Shown: positions 1 through 14,700, counted from the stretch's first letter. The stretch: DNA of 64,000 nucleotides from Coffea arabica (GCF_036785885.1 NC_092314.1:13723638-13787637), one strand, 5' to 3'. The notes: generated from the letters alone by a model not told the origin. Made by a program: numbers and translations.

Positions 1-2640
1 TATCTCCGCAGGAAGTAAGTTTTCTATCCATAGAAAACAGCATCCAAGAAAATTATTAGTTTCCCCATCTGTTGGTTAATAGATGGGCTGAAATATTTTG
101 CTTATCCTAGGAAGCATAACAATCACCAATGATCAGTTGCTCCCTTCTACCACTTCCTCTTCGCTTGTCCCCACCTCAAGCCACGATATAGCTATGGTAT
201 CACAACCATTGATCCACAACCCCTAATCCACCTGATATTGGAATGAAAAGAGGAATGAACTTTTTCTTCTTTACTGACCACTAATCTCCCAAGTAGCCCC
301 TTTAATTAAACTTTTAATCTAGTATGTAACTTCATGCATCTCCCATCTGCCTTGTTTTTATTGTAGGACTATATACATATGGCTGTGTATGTTGAGTGGG
401 TGTGAATTGGTGTGTGAAAGGAAGGAGAGAATTAGATAAGGAAGAACAAGCAATGAGTGGGTGACGAATGCCGATTCCATTGTATGATGAATTGTCTAGA
501 TCCTTTTTGGTTCATATCTTGAGGTTGAGTCAACACGTTCAAAAAGAAAAAGGAAAAAAACTCTAATAAATTGGCTCCCTAAGTTATTTTACACCTGATG
601 ATGTTGTTTAGTTTCTATAGCAAATCTTTCATAGACTAACATGTAACTCATGAGATTGATGAAACATTTTCATAAAACTCACCTTTAATGTTACGTTTCA
701 TCAAACTTCACCTGAGGATGACACCTGTGGCTTACCATGTCATTCTTATCCGAATTCTTGATAAATAGGGTTGGTGACAAAACCATTGGACCTTTCCTCC
801 TAGTTGCATTTCAGACCAGATATAAGGAGGTTCTTGTAAGGGCACATACTGTTGCATCTGCAGTGGCTCCCAAGCACTTAACACTGCTAACAAATGAAGA
901 GGCCAAATGTAAGACATAATAATCATTTGGTTATTTCGTTTTCATCTCTGTGTTCCTTTTCTGTTGCCCTGTTTTCATTTTAGAAATCAGAGTTTTGAAT
1001 GTTGATCATGTGGCTATTAATTTGAAGTATATGAGGCTGGTCAATTGTCCACGGCAGCATTCAAGAAGTGGCGGATGGGTGGACCAAGATTGCAAAGAGC
1101 TCCTGTTCTTGGTAGGAAGAGGAAACCAATAGAATAGGTGACCTTTGTTATCTTTGTTAATGGATGTCACAGTGTGTGAGCTCTCCATTTCATGTTCTTT
1201 GGTAGGGCAGATGTCATGGAGAATATGTAGTTTATGCTGTTTTATCTTATGCAAGAAATTCTTGAAGGAACCAAAACAGCTGAATACAATTTTCAATCAT
1301 GTTCTTGGTTATATTAAGTGGTTATTTGTGAAATACCTAGTTAATGAGCAAGTAGTTTAACTAGCACTTGTCTTGCTTCCAGTCCATCGCCAATGTTTTG
1401 ATTCACAAATACCACCCACAACATCCTTCCTCTTTTTTTTTTTTGTTAAAAGTTTTCTTTTTCTTTTTGAAATTGGGAGTCTGCCTTGAGAGTTACATAC
1501 CCATAACATCCTCCATCATTTACTTATTTCACTGGCGAAATTTATTTGAGAGGCAGTAAATATTTGTATTATATCTATTATATCTATATAATATCCGTTC
1601 TTAGAGTCAAAATTCTTTTTGTATTTTGTATATTTAAAAAATACTCATACTTTTTAATTAACTACATAAAACATGTAATCAAATTTTGGAAAAATTTAAA
1701 AACTTGAGTAAGGATAATGGCATACCTATTGAGGTACATACAAAATAGCAAAGACGTGTATCATAGCTTTTGTAGATATAAAAATCAGAGATAATAAAAT
1801 TGTATTAAATTTAATGTCTTGTACATGACACGAGAATAAGCATTTAAAAAAAGCAAAATTTGGTTATAAAAAAAAAGAATAAAAGAATTAGGAGTTATAA
1901 TTGGTATAAATATAGTAATACTTGAAAAATTAGCACTCTTTCCGTCCCATAAAATATGTTGTTTGTTTAATATGTCGTTCATTTTTTAAAGAACATGTAA
2001 TTTATATATAGTGATGTTAGTAAAAAAATGAATTTTTACTTTCCTCTTATATCTAGTGATGGGTTAGCAGATCATTTTTTATTTTGATATATTAATAATT
2101 GTAGGGAATAAATGGTGCACACATGAAGGGTAAAGATAAGTGTTTGGATATGAGATTATTTGAGACAATTTTTTGGAATAAATAAGGTGTAAACCAAACA
2201 CAAAAATTTCATTGAAAAAATTGAGTTGAGAAAAAAGATAAAATTTTATTGAAAAATGTGAGTTGACTTTTCTAAAATAATAATTAATTTGAAACAAGAA
2301 AAAATGACAAACATGACAAATTTTATGGAAGAGAGGGAGTGTGATTTTTAATCAAAGACTTTAGTTCCATAATGTTCAAATATTATTCACGTGCATACAA
2401 ATTTAAATGTGTAATTTTGCCATCGAAGTATTAAAATATATTTATAAAATATGTCTACCGGTAGAATCTTCCGCTAGAAGTTTCGAAAATCTCAATCCAC
2501 CATTTGGCGGGACGGGGGGTCAAACCTTCCCCGTTTCCCACCATTCCTCCCTTTATTTTATTTTAGTAGTTTTTGTATCTGCACACCCCCCAAATCCATT
2601 GACGCTTTCAGCCCAAAAAACACACACAACACACACTCGC
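1..2640. other. Intergenic region upstream of FAN1; no gene recognised
   Basis: AT-rich sequence with homopolymer runs (for example the T-run near 1434) and no frame I can assign to a family. On the plus strand, about 1012-1131, there is a short basic open frame ending in a stop after GRKRKPIE. It could be the last exon of an unknown gene, but no upstream exon could be joined to it. The last 150 bases before the FAN1 ATG are CT-rich and look like a 5' untranslated leader. A TATA box could not be placed with confidence. Confidence 0.4.
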
Positions 2641-2723
2641 AACAGTCCTTTCGCACCTCCTCCCTCCTCTTCTCATCGCGTTATAGCTTCGATTGGATTG
2701 GATTGAATCGAAGACTACTATCA

Positions 2724-5700
2724 ATGCTGACCGGGCGAGAAAGTTTGAAAAGATTGATTGGCAAACGGCGTCGTTTTCTACCCAATCGCCATTCCATCAT
2801 CTCCTCCGCTCTCCCTTCGCCTGAGGTAAATTCAGAGTTCTATTCATTTGATTGTTGAAAAAGTCAATTTTTATTTTTTGTTCCTGAATTTTTTAATATT
2901 TTTTTGCGTCATTTTTAGAGCACATTGAATTTGTGGAAGAAAGAAGAGGTTGATGATGAAACCAGCTCGGGTGATGATAAAAATGGTGCTCCGGAGCTGG
3001 TTAGTTGTCCGATTTGCGGCGTCGAAGTTCCTGGAAACAATGACGTCATCAACTCTCACTTAGGTGTGTTGTTGTTATGACTTTTTTTTTTAACATTTTA
3101 ATAATTAAAGGAATGATGTTTGGTAGTGTTGATGTAAAATAATTGTGGTGTTCGTTTGGTTTTTGTTTTTATTTTGAATGAAGGGAAACAGGTTTGTTGG
3201 AAAAGAGTGTCTGTTTTTTTAATTTGAATAGATTAAATGCTGGAGAAAGTTTGAAAGCATTGTGGAATAAGCAATAATAGTATATGTGATGGATAATGAT
3301 AACTTTTTTATTTTATTTTTCCTACTTTTGGTATTTATGGATGCTTATGCTTTCAATTACTGATTTTTCAGATGCATGTCTTGCTAGAGGGACTGAACCT
3401 TGTGATGCTATCGTCAGCAATTCTCGTTTAGGTAATTCTTCAAAAAAAAAAATTATGAAGAGTCTTATTGAATTTCACAGCTTGAGCAGAAGAACTGGGT
3501 ATCTATTTTGTTTCTGAATATTTTTAAGAGTTGTTTTTCTAATGAAGGGAACTGATGAATGAGAGAGTATGTATTTTTTATTTCCTATTGGGTTTCTTAT
3601 TTCCTATCCTTCAATGTCAGGCCAATAATGTCAGAAAGTTTTAAATCTACGGGATCTCTAGAATGCAATTCTTATTTTCATTTTTGCTTTTCAAAACTTC
3701 ATCTTTATAGTATAGAATATAGATGTCAAGCAGGGGCAATTGTATATTTTGATAGATTTGAAGAACCTCTGTGTTCTTGTTTTCCTTCTAGATTCCATTT
3801 CTTTTTAAATTTAATTTGAATGTGCATCTTTATTCCTTGCTTATGACTTCAATTAATGATTGTAGATGCATGCATTGTTAGAGGAACTAAGCGGAAATTA
3901 AGTCAGCGTACCCTTTTTCAGTTGAACTTTTGCTCAAGATCCAAAGTCAAAGTTCATTCTGTTGTGTTGGATTCTGCTGAAGTTGTTGATGTTGCTGAGA
4001 GTGATTCAATTAATGGTATTAGATGGTACAGACATCATGGATATGATGACACAGAATGTTTTGAAAAATGCAGTAGCAATCAAGTGGAATGGCCATTGGA
4101 GTCAGTTGCTACTGGAAACAATGAAGTAGCAGGTTATGCAGATAAGCCAGTTAATGATGAAACAATCGAGAATGATGTTGATTCCCCTTCACTGCCTTCT
4201 GAAGGGAAGGTGTCTGAAAAAGGTAGGCAGGAACGCATGGAGGATGATGAACTATCAGAGTTGTCTCTTCAAACATTCATTGTTGGCAGAAAGTTTGCTG
4301 ATCAAACAGTGTTAACTCTTCAGACAAAGATGATCCTCTCAAGAGACCCTGAGAATCCCAAAGATCCAAATGCTATTAAGGTTGTTGTCTTTGTGCTTCT
4401 GATTTGTCCTTTTAGCAACCAGTAATGACTCTTTGAACCAGGTCGTTTCTGCAGATCGTGGGTGTAATGATGTGATCGGTTTTCTACCACGCAAGTTGGC
4501 TGAGCATCTATCTCCCCTAATAGACAAGTTCCACCTATATTTTGAGGTACTTAGTTCCCTGCTAAACTAGAAGTATCCAATGGTTGTTCTGTCAAATGTT
4601 CTGGTCTGGCATCTTCATTTTACCATCTTGCTTTGTGCTTAAGGTTGTACCTTTACCACATGTAATGATTGGATCTCTGTGTGTGTGTGTGTATTTATAT
4701 TTGACTCTCTTTTTTCTGCATGTTGAACTCATGTGACTTTTACCTTCAAGTGGGAAACTTTTTCGAAGCAATGTAGTATTACCACAATTTTTTGCAGAAC
4801 TTGGGACAGGGTATGATCTTTTAGGAATCAAATCTTGGATACCAGAAACACTCTCATAAATAAGCTGCGAGATGACCAAATGTTGGTATCTACATTGATT
4901 GTTTAGTGAGGTACAATTGGGATGTAACATGGAAAGTACTGACTTTGTTGGAATAGGTGACAGTGTTTGTGGGATGTGCCAAACTAGAAGGTGTGACAAA
5001 GTAAATGATTCAGAAGAAGTAGTATGTTTGGGATGGTTCACAGTGTCCACTTCATGCTTAGTTCAGATGGTGTGATGCATAACATAGAAAGCACTGTGTT
5101 GGGTCAAGAATGTAAATGGAAACTTTATCTCAGTATCTCATGTCTTTATAACAAAATGGGAATGCACTGCCACTCAGTAATGTAGTTGAAAAGAAACAAG
5201 AAAGTTCAGATGATTGCTCCTGCAGAAGCAGCAGAGATGATTCTAGTGCACTTACTTCTTTATCTCAGAGGCCTTTGAAAAGTAAATCCACCTCCAAAGT
5301 GTGTGTTTTGGAGTGGGGGGCAGGGTTTGGCATGGACCCTACCTTTTCTTTTGCCTCTAAATATACAAGAACCCTAATATACGTAAAATAATTGACGTAG
5401 TTGAGGCCCCTAAAAAGGGCAAAGCTGAAGAATGAAGGATCATATTTCATGTCATACATGAGCTTGGATTGGTGCTTCAACATCATGTGAACCTCATATT
5501 GAGTCAAATCTCTACACCAATGCCCATACAGATAAAGTTGGTTTCCTTGAAGAACTTAAATAGCAGCAAACAGTGGAAAAGGAAAATGAAAAGAAAAATG
5601 GGAAATTGGCATTTAATACTTCCTATTGACACAAGCCCTGAAGCTAGGTTGGGACTCAAGGTTTAAGAGAACCTCAAGGGGATAATACAGAAAAACATTA

Positions 5701-8700
5701 ACTACACTAGTGCCATCTTCAACCATGAAAGTGAATTTCAACAGGAGATTGTTTGGAGTGCTTTATCAAGTTCACAATTGTTTATGTACCTGCCAAGATT
5801 CCTTTATATTGCTTGACACCACACAATTGCATGCAATAGCTGCATCTGCTAGTTGCTGAAAGTATCTTTTTTTCCCTGATTTTCACTAGGTTTTGATTGT
5901 CTTGATCATTCTGCAGGGTCATGTGACTTCTGTTCCACAGCATGCTCTTGCTGTTGTCCCTATTCAAATTTTCTGTCAAAATAAGTCAGTACTTGATGGA
6001 AAAGATTGTGACAGTTGGAAACTTTTCAAGTCCTTGTGGAGACATGCTGTGTATGCTGTTGATTCTGCGAAGACTCGTCCTCCAGGCATGACAGGATATC
6101 AGCAGAACCTTGTTCTAATGATACAAGAGGTTTTAAAGAGCCATTCACATCTTTTGACTGATGGAGAAAAGACTTTCCTTGGTAAAAATTTAATAATTGT
6201 TTGAAGTTCAAGATCCCGCTGGTGGCTTATGCATTACGTATCTACCTTGAACAGAACGCTTGACCTTGCTTTCGGATGACAGTCAGAGGCTCTTTGCTCG
6301 GCTTTATACAAGAAAAGGTCTTCCTTATCAGGCATCCTTTTCATTTATTTAACAGATTATAGTTGAAGAATTCTACAGATTTTGCTTTTCATTTTTGTCA
6401 ACTTTAGGAAAGTAGCAATTCCTGGTTGCAAAGACAACTTATGCTGTAGTATTGCTATTCAGTCTGTCTTGTTGTGTGATATACAAATGAAGTATAACCA
6501 GTCAGTAGCATGAGGATGTTCTTGAAAATGATCAAAGGCTGGCCTAGAGCTCGAAAAGTTTTAGGCACTTGGGTAACATCCACTTTGCTTCTAGTTGTCT
6601 GCATGGGGAGACAATTTTGATGGTACTTGAAATGAGTGGATTTTTTTTTAAAAATCATTGTGAGGCTTCTAAACACAACTAACTAGAGAGAATTTTGTTG
6701 TCTTTTGATGTTGAAGTTTGAACTTTACTTGTTACAATAAATGAATTGCGTGTAGCATTTGTAACATTCCCATGTTGATAAAACTGGTACCTAAGACCAA
6801 GTAGCATTCTGGTAGGAATGTAACAAAATATTCAATTCAAAAATTGAAAGCATTGGTAATGATTGATGTCGATAATCTATTTCTAGTTACTTCCTGGGTT
6901 ATGGCTCTTACTACACTCCGCGTACCAACCTCGCTTCGTATGAGATGCTTACTCATAATGGGAGAGGTTAGAGCTAAGAAATCTATGGCCTGATTATTTT
7001 GCTCTTCTTCTTCAGGACCATGGTTTAGGATGTCCAATATCTCATACACTGAGATACTTGACTGTGAAGGGGCTATCAAAGAACTTTCTGGTACACAAGT
7101 TTTGTAAGTTTTATATTTTAGAGTATTCAGTTTTGGTAGTTTACAATTCAAATTTTCTATCTTATTGTAATCCAGAAGCAGGCTTCCTATGTTCCATTGA
7201 ATCAGACAATGATGTCCAAGAAGATGACTTAAAGGAGATCTTGAATGTACTGAACGTTGGTGAGCTGCGGGAACTGGTCAATAGTGTCATCGACGAGGTC
7301 TGCATATAGCATTTTGTGCTTCACAGAAAAATTTTGGCTCTGTATGGGTTGAGACTTATTGTGAAAAACTGTTTTGTTTGTGGGATCTACAGTAAAAAAT
7401 TCCAAAAACAACTCCAAAACACATATATCAAATACAACTAAATACACCTAAAAAATGAATAAATATAATAAATAAAAAATTACCTTCTTCTTTCACTCAC
7501 CACCACCCACCACCGCCATCCCCCAGCAACACCCCACCACCACTACCACCCCCTCCCTTTCTCCTCTCTCTCCCTCTTTCTCTCCTTTCTTCCTCCTCCT
7601 CCCTCTTCTTTCCCTTCCCTCGGTAGATTAATGAACAGGCAGGTTTTCTCGATTCATCATAAAGATGTTCATTGAAATAATTAATAAGTTACCTTGTTTT
7701 CTCTTTATCTATGGAAGAATCTTGACTTCGTAGAAGTTATTAACATGGCAATAGCATACAAGGTACTTATTTTCATTTCATAGAGCTTACAGTGTAGCTG
7801 TTCCTGTGTGCTGAACTGTGCATGAAGCACATAATGCTGGGGCCCACAGTTATGAAACACATAGTTTGTGGTTTCTGCTTGTTCTCAGCCATTGGTCATC
7901 GCTGTCTGCTGATACTGGTTTATTAGTTATGTTAACTGATCTAAAGGACGTGTTCTTTTTGTGGACAAGTGCATCTTTTACTGAGTCTATTGGTGATTGT
8001 GTTGGATGAACCCAAGTATTTACCTATTTTAGTTGAGTATCCGGGATTCTGGAGAGTGTAGGCGTAGCTGTGTTTTCCATGGCATTTGGCCCAAAAACTT
8101 GAAAGTATTTTAACAGAAGAACTAAATGCTGATGCTCTTGACTCTGATTTTCTCCTAAACTAGAATACTAATCTCTTTTTTGGACTTGCTTCACTTTAAT
8201 TGTGCTTACCTGTTTGTATCCATTGTACATTTTGCAAACGCATAAGATGGAGCATTATGGATGGTTCCTTCTTAAGTTGAATGGTCCCATAGTTTATGCT
8301 CCAAAAGCAAACAATTGGCTTCTGATGACTATGCAGAAAAAGTTTCACTGTGTGGACAGATACGGGCCATAAATTTCTTAAATTATGACTATTACTTAGG
8401 CTCTGGATCTTAGCTTTCATATTTGTCCAATAGGATAACGGTTCTTGGCTTCATTGATTTTTAAATAGCAAATGTTAGATAGACCCGCATATGGGTTTTG
8501 TTCCTCTTTACAGTACATTATTTTCTCATCTCTTTCCTGGTATTCCTTACCACTTTCTTATTTGGGATAATTTCCGAAACCTCTCCTGAAGTTTCTCATA
8601 ATGTTTCTTAACACCCTTGAGGTTTCTAAAATCTCACTTACCTGTCCTGTCAGTTTGACAAGGCCAAATGTCCCCATTCAAGGCCATGAATTAACAACAT

Positions 8701-11700
8701 TCCCTTGCATTCTTAACATCTGTTTAACCTAAAAGCCTAATAAAAAGGAGGATATTTAAACCACAAACATATGGACAACGAACAACCAAATGGCCTTCTA
8801 TGTTGGACCATATTTTTCTGTATCTAGGTGGTGGGAGGGCAGCAAAGGAGGGGGTTAAGTTGAATTTAGTCAATGTCAATCTACTTGAAGAATTTTGGTA
8901 AGTAATTAGCTGATTAGGAATTTTGTGGGACGGATATAAGGAAGCCATGCAATTTTTTAAGGAAGTATATTTTATTACAGATGTTATTCAACCTTTACTC
9001 AAAATTTAAAAAAATCTTTTCATATGTGAGTTTGCATGTAAAGCCCACTCATAGAAAGAAAATTATAAATCAGCTAGTATTAAAACGATTAATCTAAAAA
9101 TGATCTCATGACAAAGTATCTAGAAATTGCCTACGTTGAGGTTGTTGTTGTCTTTTTGTTTTTTGTTCTGTTTTTTTTTGGGGGTCAAAATGGCATTCAT
9201 TATGCTAGGTAACAGTTGATGTATTGCTGCGACTCTACTCTTTACTGTATTTATGACCCTTCATACTTTCACCTGTATTTTTTGGGATTAATCTTGTATA
9301 CACTGTCAGTATATACACTATCACTGTTAGATATATGACACGTGTAAAATTTGAATTTGAAATTCAAAATTTGTTTATGTGTCATTCGTCCAACCGTGAT
9401 AGTGTATATAGATTTATTTGTAATTTTTGACCTTATTTTAATTTTCATTGTTGCTGTAAGCTTCTAAGCCTATATTGAATTGTTTTTTACTCTATTTTTC
9501 TACACCATGCGTCATGCTACTAACAAACTGAGTCCAACTTAATTTATGCTGTCTTAAGAGGTTAGAATGACCTTGCTTCTTAATTATGATAATCGTCCAA
9601 ACGCTGTCATAGTCACCTCTGCATCAGTTGTCTCATAACCTCAGTATCCCTTTTGGATGTTACATTTCCTATGTCAATCTGTTCTTAGAAGCATTTTCTG
9701 GTATCTGTTTTTTAACAAAACACTTCTGCACTTGCACACAAGTTAAATATCTTGTGATCAATAGAATAGTCAATTGAAAATTTCTTTCTCTTGCTTTTGC
9801 TTCCTTAAAAGTTCTTCTAAATTGGTCTTAATCTTCTGATCTGATTGTTCTCCTAACGCCTTAGCCTTAAAATGGATTTGAGGTTGCAGCTAGTCTGATG
9901 TTTAAAATGTGTCTGATTCCTATCTCTCTTTGCCTTTCTAATTAAGATATGATTTTTCACTCCATTACCTTTTCTTCCTGCAATACCCAGTGAAATTCTT
10001 GGCGGATGGAAATGCTGTCCCACCTAGTGTCATATCAACAGTACATTTGTTGTTAGTTCATAAATGTGTTGCAACCTGATGGCTTTTTCTTTTTTTTTTC
10101 TTTCCCATCTCCTCACATGATATTTCTTGCCTACTGGCGATTTGTAATAATAATTCCCTTCCAACTTCTCTGTGATTACTTTGATTCCAGCAAATTTGAA
10201 TGTTTCATATTGGCGCTAAAGATAAATGCAGAAATGCCTTACATAATCATTACAGTTGGGTCTGTAAAAGCAGCTTTCGTTCCATACTTTCTTACTGGTG
10301 AATGGTCAAAATAGTGCATTTGTTTAAGTGAATATTACTCTTTTGGTTCAACCAATAAATTATCTGTACTCTTCTAGTCATGCCAATTTCTAACTTGACA
10401 TTGGTACAGTATCCATTTACATTTCCTCAAACATATTAGCATAATGTATAATTCATAACTATGATTTGTTTACAAGATAGGAATTGCTACTTTTTTGGAG
10501 CATTGTGCTACCTAACACCACAAATTCCAATATCAGCCTTTAAGATGAATTAGCACTCCAAACTTTCACTTTACAAAACAAACAGAATATGGTGCGCTCC
10601 TTGTCAAAATCATCAAGCTTAGGACCTTTAAGTCTTTCATGCTGATTAGGAGTTGCCTTTCATTCGATCATGCTGATGACAGTGGCTTGCATGTCTTGAT
10701 TACAAAGTAAAACATTTTTTGATTGCATATCTTTTGCCTTTTTGAATTTTATCTTGTCAAACTACATGCTCTTGACTAGTAGGAGTTGTCACTTCTGATT
10801 TGTATTTGTGCACACTTGAAATTTTAGCTTTTGACCTTTTATTTGTGTTGATGGGTCGCAGAATTTTACGCGGACGTATTGGAAGAGACATAAAAAGTGC
10901 ACTCCTGTTATGAAAAAACAAGATTTGATTAGTTCACTTCTATCTTCATACAAGGACAATATCTGGTATGATGAGTGTTTTCTTGGAGTTTGTAAAAATG
11001 CATAGTCTGGCTTGAGATCTCATGTACCTTACCTCCATCTGTTGTTCATGCAGCTCCAACCTACTGAGTTTGATTTTACTAAAAACTGCAGTCTGTGTTC
11101 GAGTAACTGCATCAGCTGAGTCTCTTATTTGGCGAGCTGAGGTACTTCCTCAATTCTGATATACTAATACTTATTGGATCTTCCTCTATAATGGTCATTT
11201 TGATCTTTTGCTTTTTGCAGCGGCTATTCTTCTTGAATGGGGAGCAGGACTTATCGTCATTTTTACTTGTTGATTTAGGAATTATTAAGTATCCAACTTA
11301 CAACTGTATATTGTCAGACCATATTTTTAGACATAGAAACGAACTGCTTTCTTATGAGGAGGTATGCTTTACCACTTAAATCCATTTTTTTCCCTTTATG
11401 CTTCTTTGTTTAATCTTTAATATGCATACAAATCTGCTCTCTAGGCAATTGAGGTTGCACAAATTATGGATGAATCTCTGGATTTAAATAATTCTGAGTT
11501 GGTTTCAAGGTGCATAGAGGTTTCTGACCACCGCATCTTCAATCCTGTACAAGCAGTCCAATCATCAACTGCTGGATCAATAGATACATTTTTGTCATGT
11601 TTTTCAGCTTCATGGGTCTACTCTAAGGTGGTCTTGTTAGGTGTTTCATTCCTTGAGCGTGAGCTGAGGTACGAAGATTCTAGTTAGTATACATTTACTA

Positions 11701-14700
11701 TGTGATCAACTAGTCATTTTGCTTTCTATTTTTCTGAGGCTTCTATGTTTTTGTGGCTCTTGTCAATATTGCCAGCAGAGAGAAACTAGCAACTGAGAAC
11801 AGCACTTTCATTGTTGTCTCACTTTTTTTTTTCCTTTCTACAATCAAGATTTTTTAGTAAATCATCTTTATCGAGTAAAAGATTTTGTTGTACTGCTTCT
11901 GGAAAGCAGCAACTTCGAAAGGGGAATACAAGCTATCCATTGAAACTTTGGTTACAACACACTGCAGAGAAATTGCCTCCTTATGCTTCATACTGTTGTG
12001 TTTGGATAGTCTGTTGTTGTACTTGAGATGAGACATTGTAATTCATTAAACAGCTGAGAGTATGACTTCCTCGTATCAAACAACTCATGTACTAGGGAAA
12101 GGGCAAAGACCATCCCTCGGTGGTTGGTTAAGATTTAAGAATAAGTAGCTTGGCTAAGAGGTTTGGTTGCTTGACCTAGTATCATGTGTTCCAAACCAAG
12201 TTTACCAAGATTGTTGAACCGCACCAGTAAATGGAACTATATGGGAACGTAATCTCAAAAGCTAGTAAGGTCACTGATGAGAAATCATGTCATGTAATAG
12301 AGATCTCAAAGCTTCTTAAGTCCTTTGATCCTTAATGTTAGCCAAATGATTGGGGTTTCAATGTTTGGTTTTAACAAGAAACAAATATCAGAAGCTTGTC
12401 TTTCATGCATGTTACTTTTAAAGATCAGCAGCTGTTGAAATTTGGGCTGGGTAAATGACTTAATATTGACAGTTTGTTGCACAGTCAGAGCAAGGGATGG
12501 TGAATAACGTTGAAACAAGCAGCTTTAAATAGTGGCGGAGAGAATGTAATGCTATAAAAGCCATGATTGTGTGATCTTAGTTGTTTAAGAATGCCAGGAA
12601 TGGTTAATTCCCTGTTTGGACTAGTTTGAGTACTTTATCAGAAAATATCCGGTGCTAGTCTGTAGCATTCTTTTTTGTTGTTGGTGGTATTTGGAGATCT
12701 TCTTACTTCTTCAAATGTGGAAAGCCTCAAGTAGCATTGCTGTGAGTAGCTGGCCCGAATTAGGGGCAATCAACCATATCCGAGAAGCCCAACGTCATCT
12801 AATGCTCTGCATGGTAAAGAGCCATGTGACCGAGCTTGAAATGTTGAAAGCAAGATGATATCTAGTTAGAGCTTGGCCCTACCGCATGTGATCAAGAAGC
12901 ATAATATTATTGTAATCAGGGGATTTGCTAATAATTTATGCACACTTTAGTCTCTAATAGTTAGTGATGGTAACGAATTTCATTTGTCACAAAGATTAAC
13001 ATGTTGGTTTTCATGTACTTTTGTTAGTGTAACTTATTTATATGTCTATGCATTTGTAAGAGCTTTAGCGCAACAAGACCAGTTTACAGATGTAATCCCA
13101 TCTTTTCAGTGGCCTATGTGATACAAATGAACACAGTGGTAGTGATATGACCTATGCATTGCTCCTCTAAACATGTTCAATGTAAACTTAATCAGATAAC
13201 AGGGTTCCTACCATCTGTGATAGTAGTGTACTAATGGAACCTGGCTTATTATCTTCTTGGACCTGTCTTACCATTTTGAGTCTATGGTTGAAGGACATGT
13301 AGTATGTGATACACTATCTGATCTACTATTCTATGGAATGCCTCTGCAATGGTGACAATGTTTCTGTTAAATTGAAAATAAAAGAAAGAAAGATGATTGG
13401 GTTTAATATATCAATTTTGTTTCGTTGAAGGAAATTGATTCTGGATAAGTTTTATCATATCTGAGAGAGTATCATGGTATTGTGAATTTATTATCAAGCT
13501 CTTGCTCATGGGTGTTCTGTAGCATCCATCATTATCGGTTTTTGTGAAATTTGGTCCTTTGTTATTGCTTAGGGAGTTATTTGCTTGATACTGTCAATCT
13601 GGATGTTTCTTCTTTTTGGTGAATATGTCTGATTATCTTTCTTTGTTTCAGGTATATTGAAGCTATCAAGCTACTAAAGCGTCTTCTGGTTAATTTCATT
13701 TCTGACAGAAGAAGGGGATACTGGACACTGAGGCTATCAGTTGACCTGGAACATGTGGGACGTATAAATGAGAGTCTTCAAGTTGCTGAAGATGGGTTAC
13801 TTGATCCCTGGGTTCGTGCTGGTTCAAGATTGGCCTTACAAAGGCGGGTTCTACGACTGGGAAGGCCACCTAGGCGCTGGAGAACTCCTAGTTATTCACA
13901 ATCTGTTAAAAGGAAGATAAGTGAGGTAATCCTTTAGATAACCAGCTTTAACTGATTTAAGCTACAAGACTGCAAATGTATTCTAATTCAGGATCATGCC
14001 TTTAATTATCTCAAAGGGTCTCTGATTACATGTAACTGTTTATTGAGATAGTTTTAGTTGGGTTAATGTGATTAGGTTCATATTCAAGGTAGACCATTAA
14101 ACAGTAAGACAGGAATGAGGAGTATATTTTATGGTGAAGATGGAGAGCAATGTGGAGTGGAAGAACTTGCTTTGCAGTATTACGCTGGAGAAGGAGGTGC
14201 ATGGATTGGTGTCCATACAGAGAGTGGCATTTGGTTGACTATTTTTGGGCTTTTGATGTGGGATATTATGTTTGCTGATGTGCCAAATGCCTTTTGCACC
14301 AAGTTTCAGGTACTCTTTGTGATTATTCAATTTCTCAATTTTCCAGGTTCAGGACAGTATACCTCTTTTTTTTGGTGCTGATTGCATATGTTCAAAGTAG
14401 GTTACATGCCGGAGTGAAACATGGGTTTCTTGAAGTGTTTTTTGGCCAATAACAGCAATTCTCTTTTATTATTTAAATGGCTAGTGATTCAGTAAAAGAG
14501 CTGAAAGTTGTAGTCAATTGCTATTGGTTTAGAATGGAATACATCTTGTTAGTCGCACTTGGTCTAAGGTGAGCTAAATTTTCCTTGCAGTTCATAGGGG
14601 CAAAGCTTTGAGTTTATACTATTGAAGCTTGAGGGACTGTTATGATTCTTTTAAACCCCGAAATTATGACATGCTCTGTCCGAGTAAGAGATATTGTGCG

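Larger units (their letters stand above)
7298..10861 (+). other. FAN1 intron 9 (3.6 kb), repeat-bearing
   Basis: Intron between the exon ending ...VNSVIDE and the exon starting NFTRTYWKRHKK. It carries a strongly pyrimidine-rich tract with CCACC runs (about 7478-7622), a fragment of the common plant repeat type starting GGGATAATTTCCGAAACCTC (8573 on), and a palindromic MITE (9289-9416). No coding frame inside looks real. Confidence 0.7.

Noticed and set aside
1012..1131. Last exon of an unknown gene (..GRKRKPIE stop)
   Set aside because: The frame is short and a TAA lies directly upstream; no exon could be joined and no family recognised. Kept only as a note in the region entry.
3372..3431. 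Exon 3 repeat of FAN1 as a simple assembly error
   Set aside because: The two copies differ at several positions and lie in different introns with diverged flanks, which a collapsed or duplicated read would not give.
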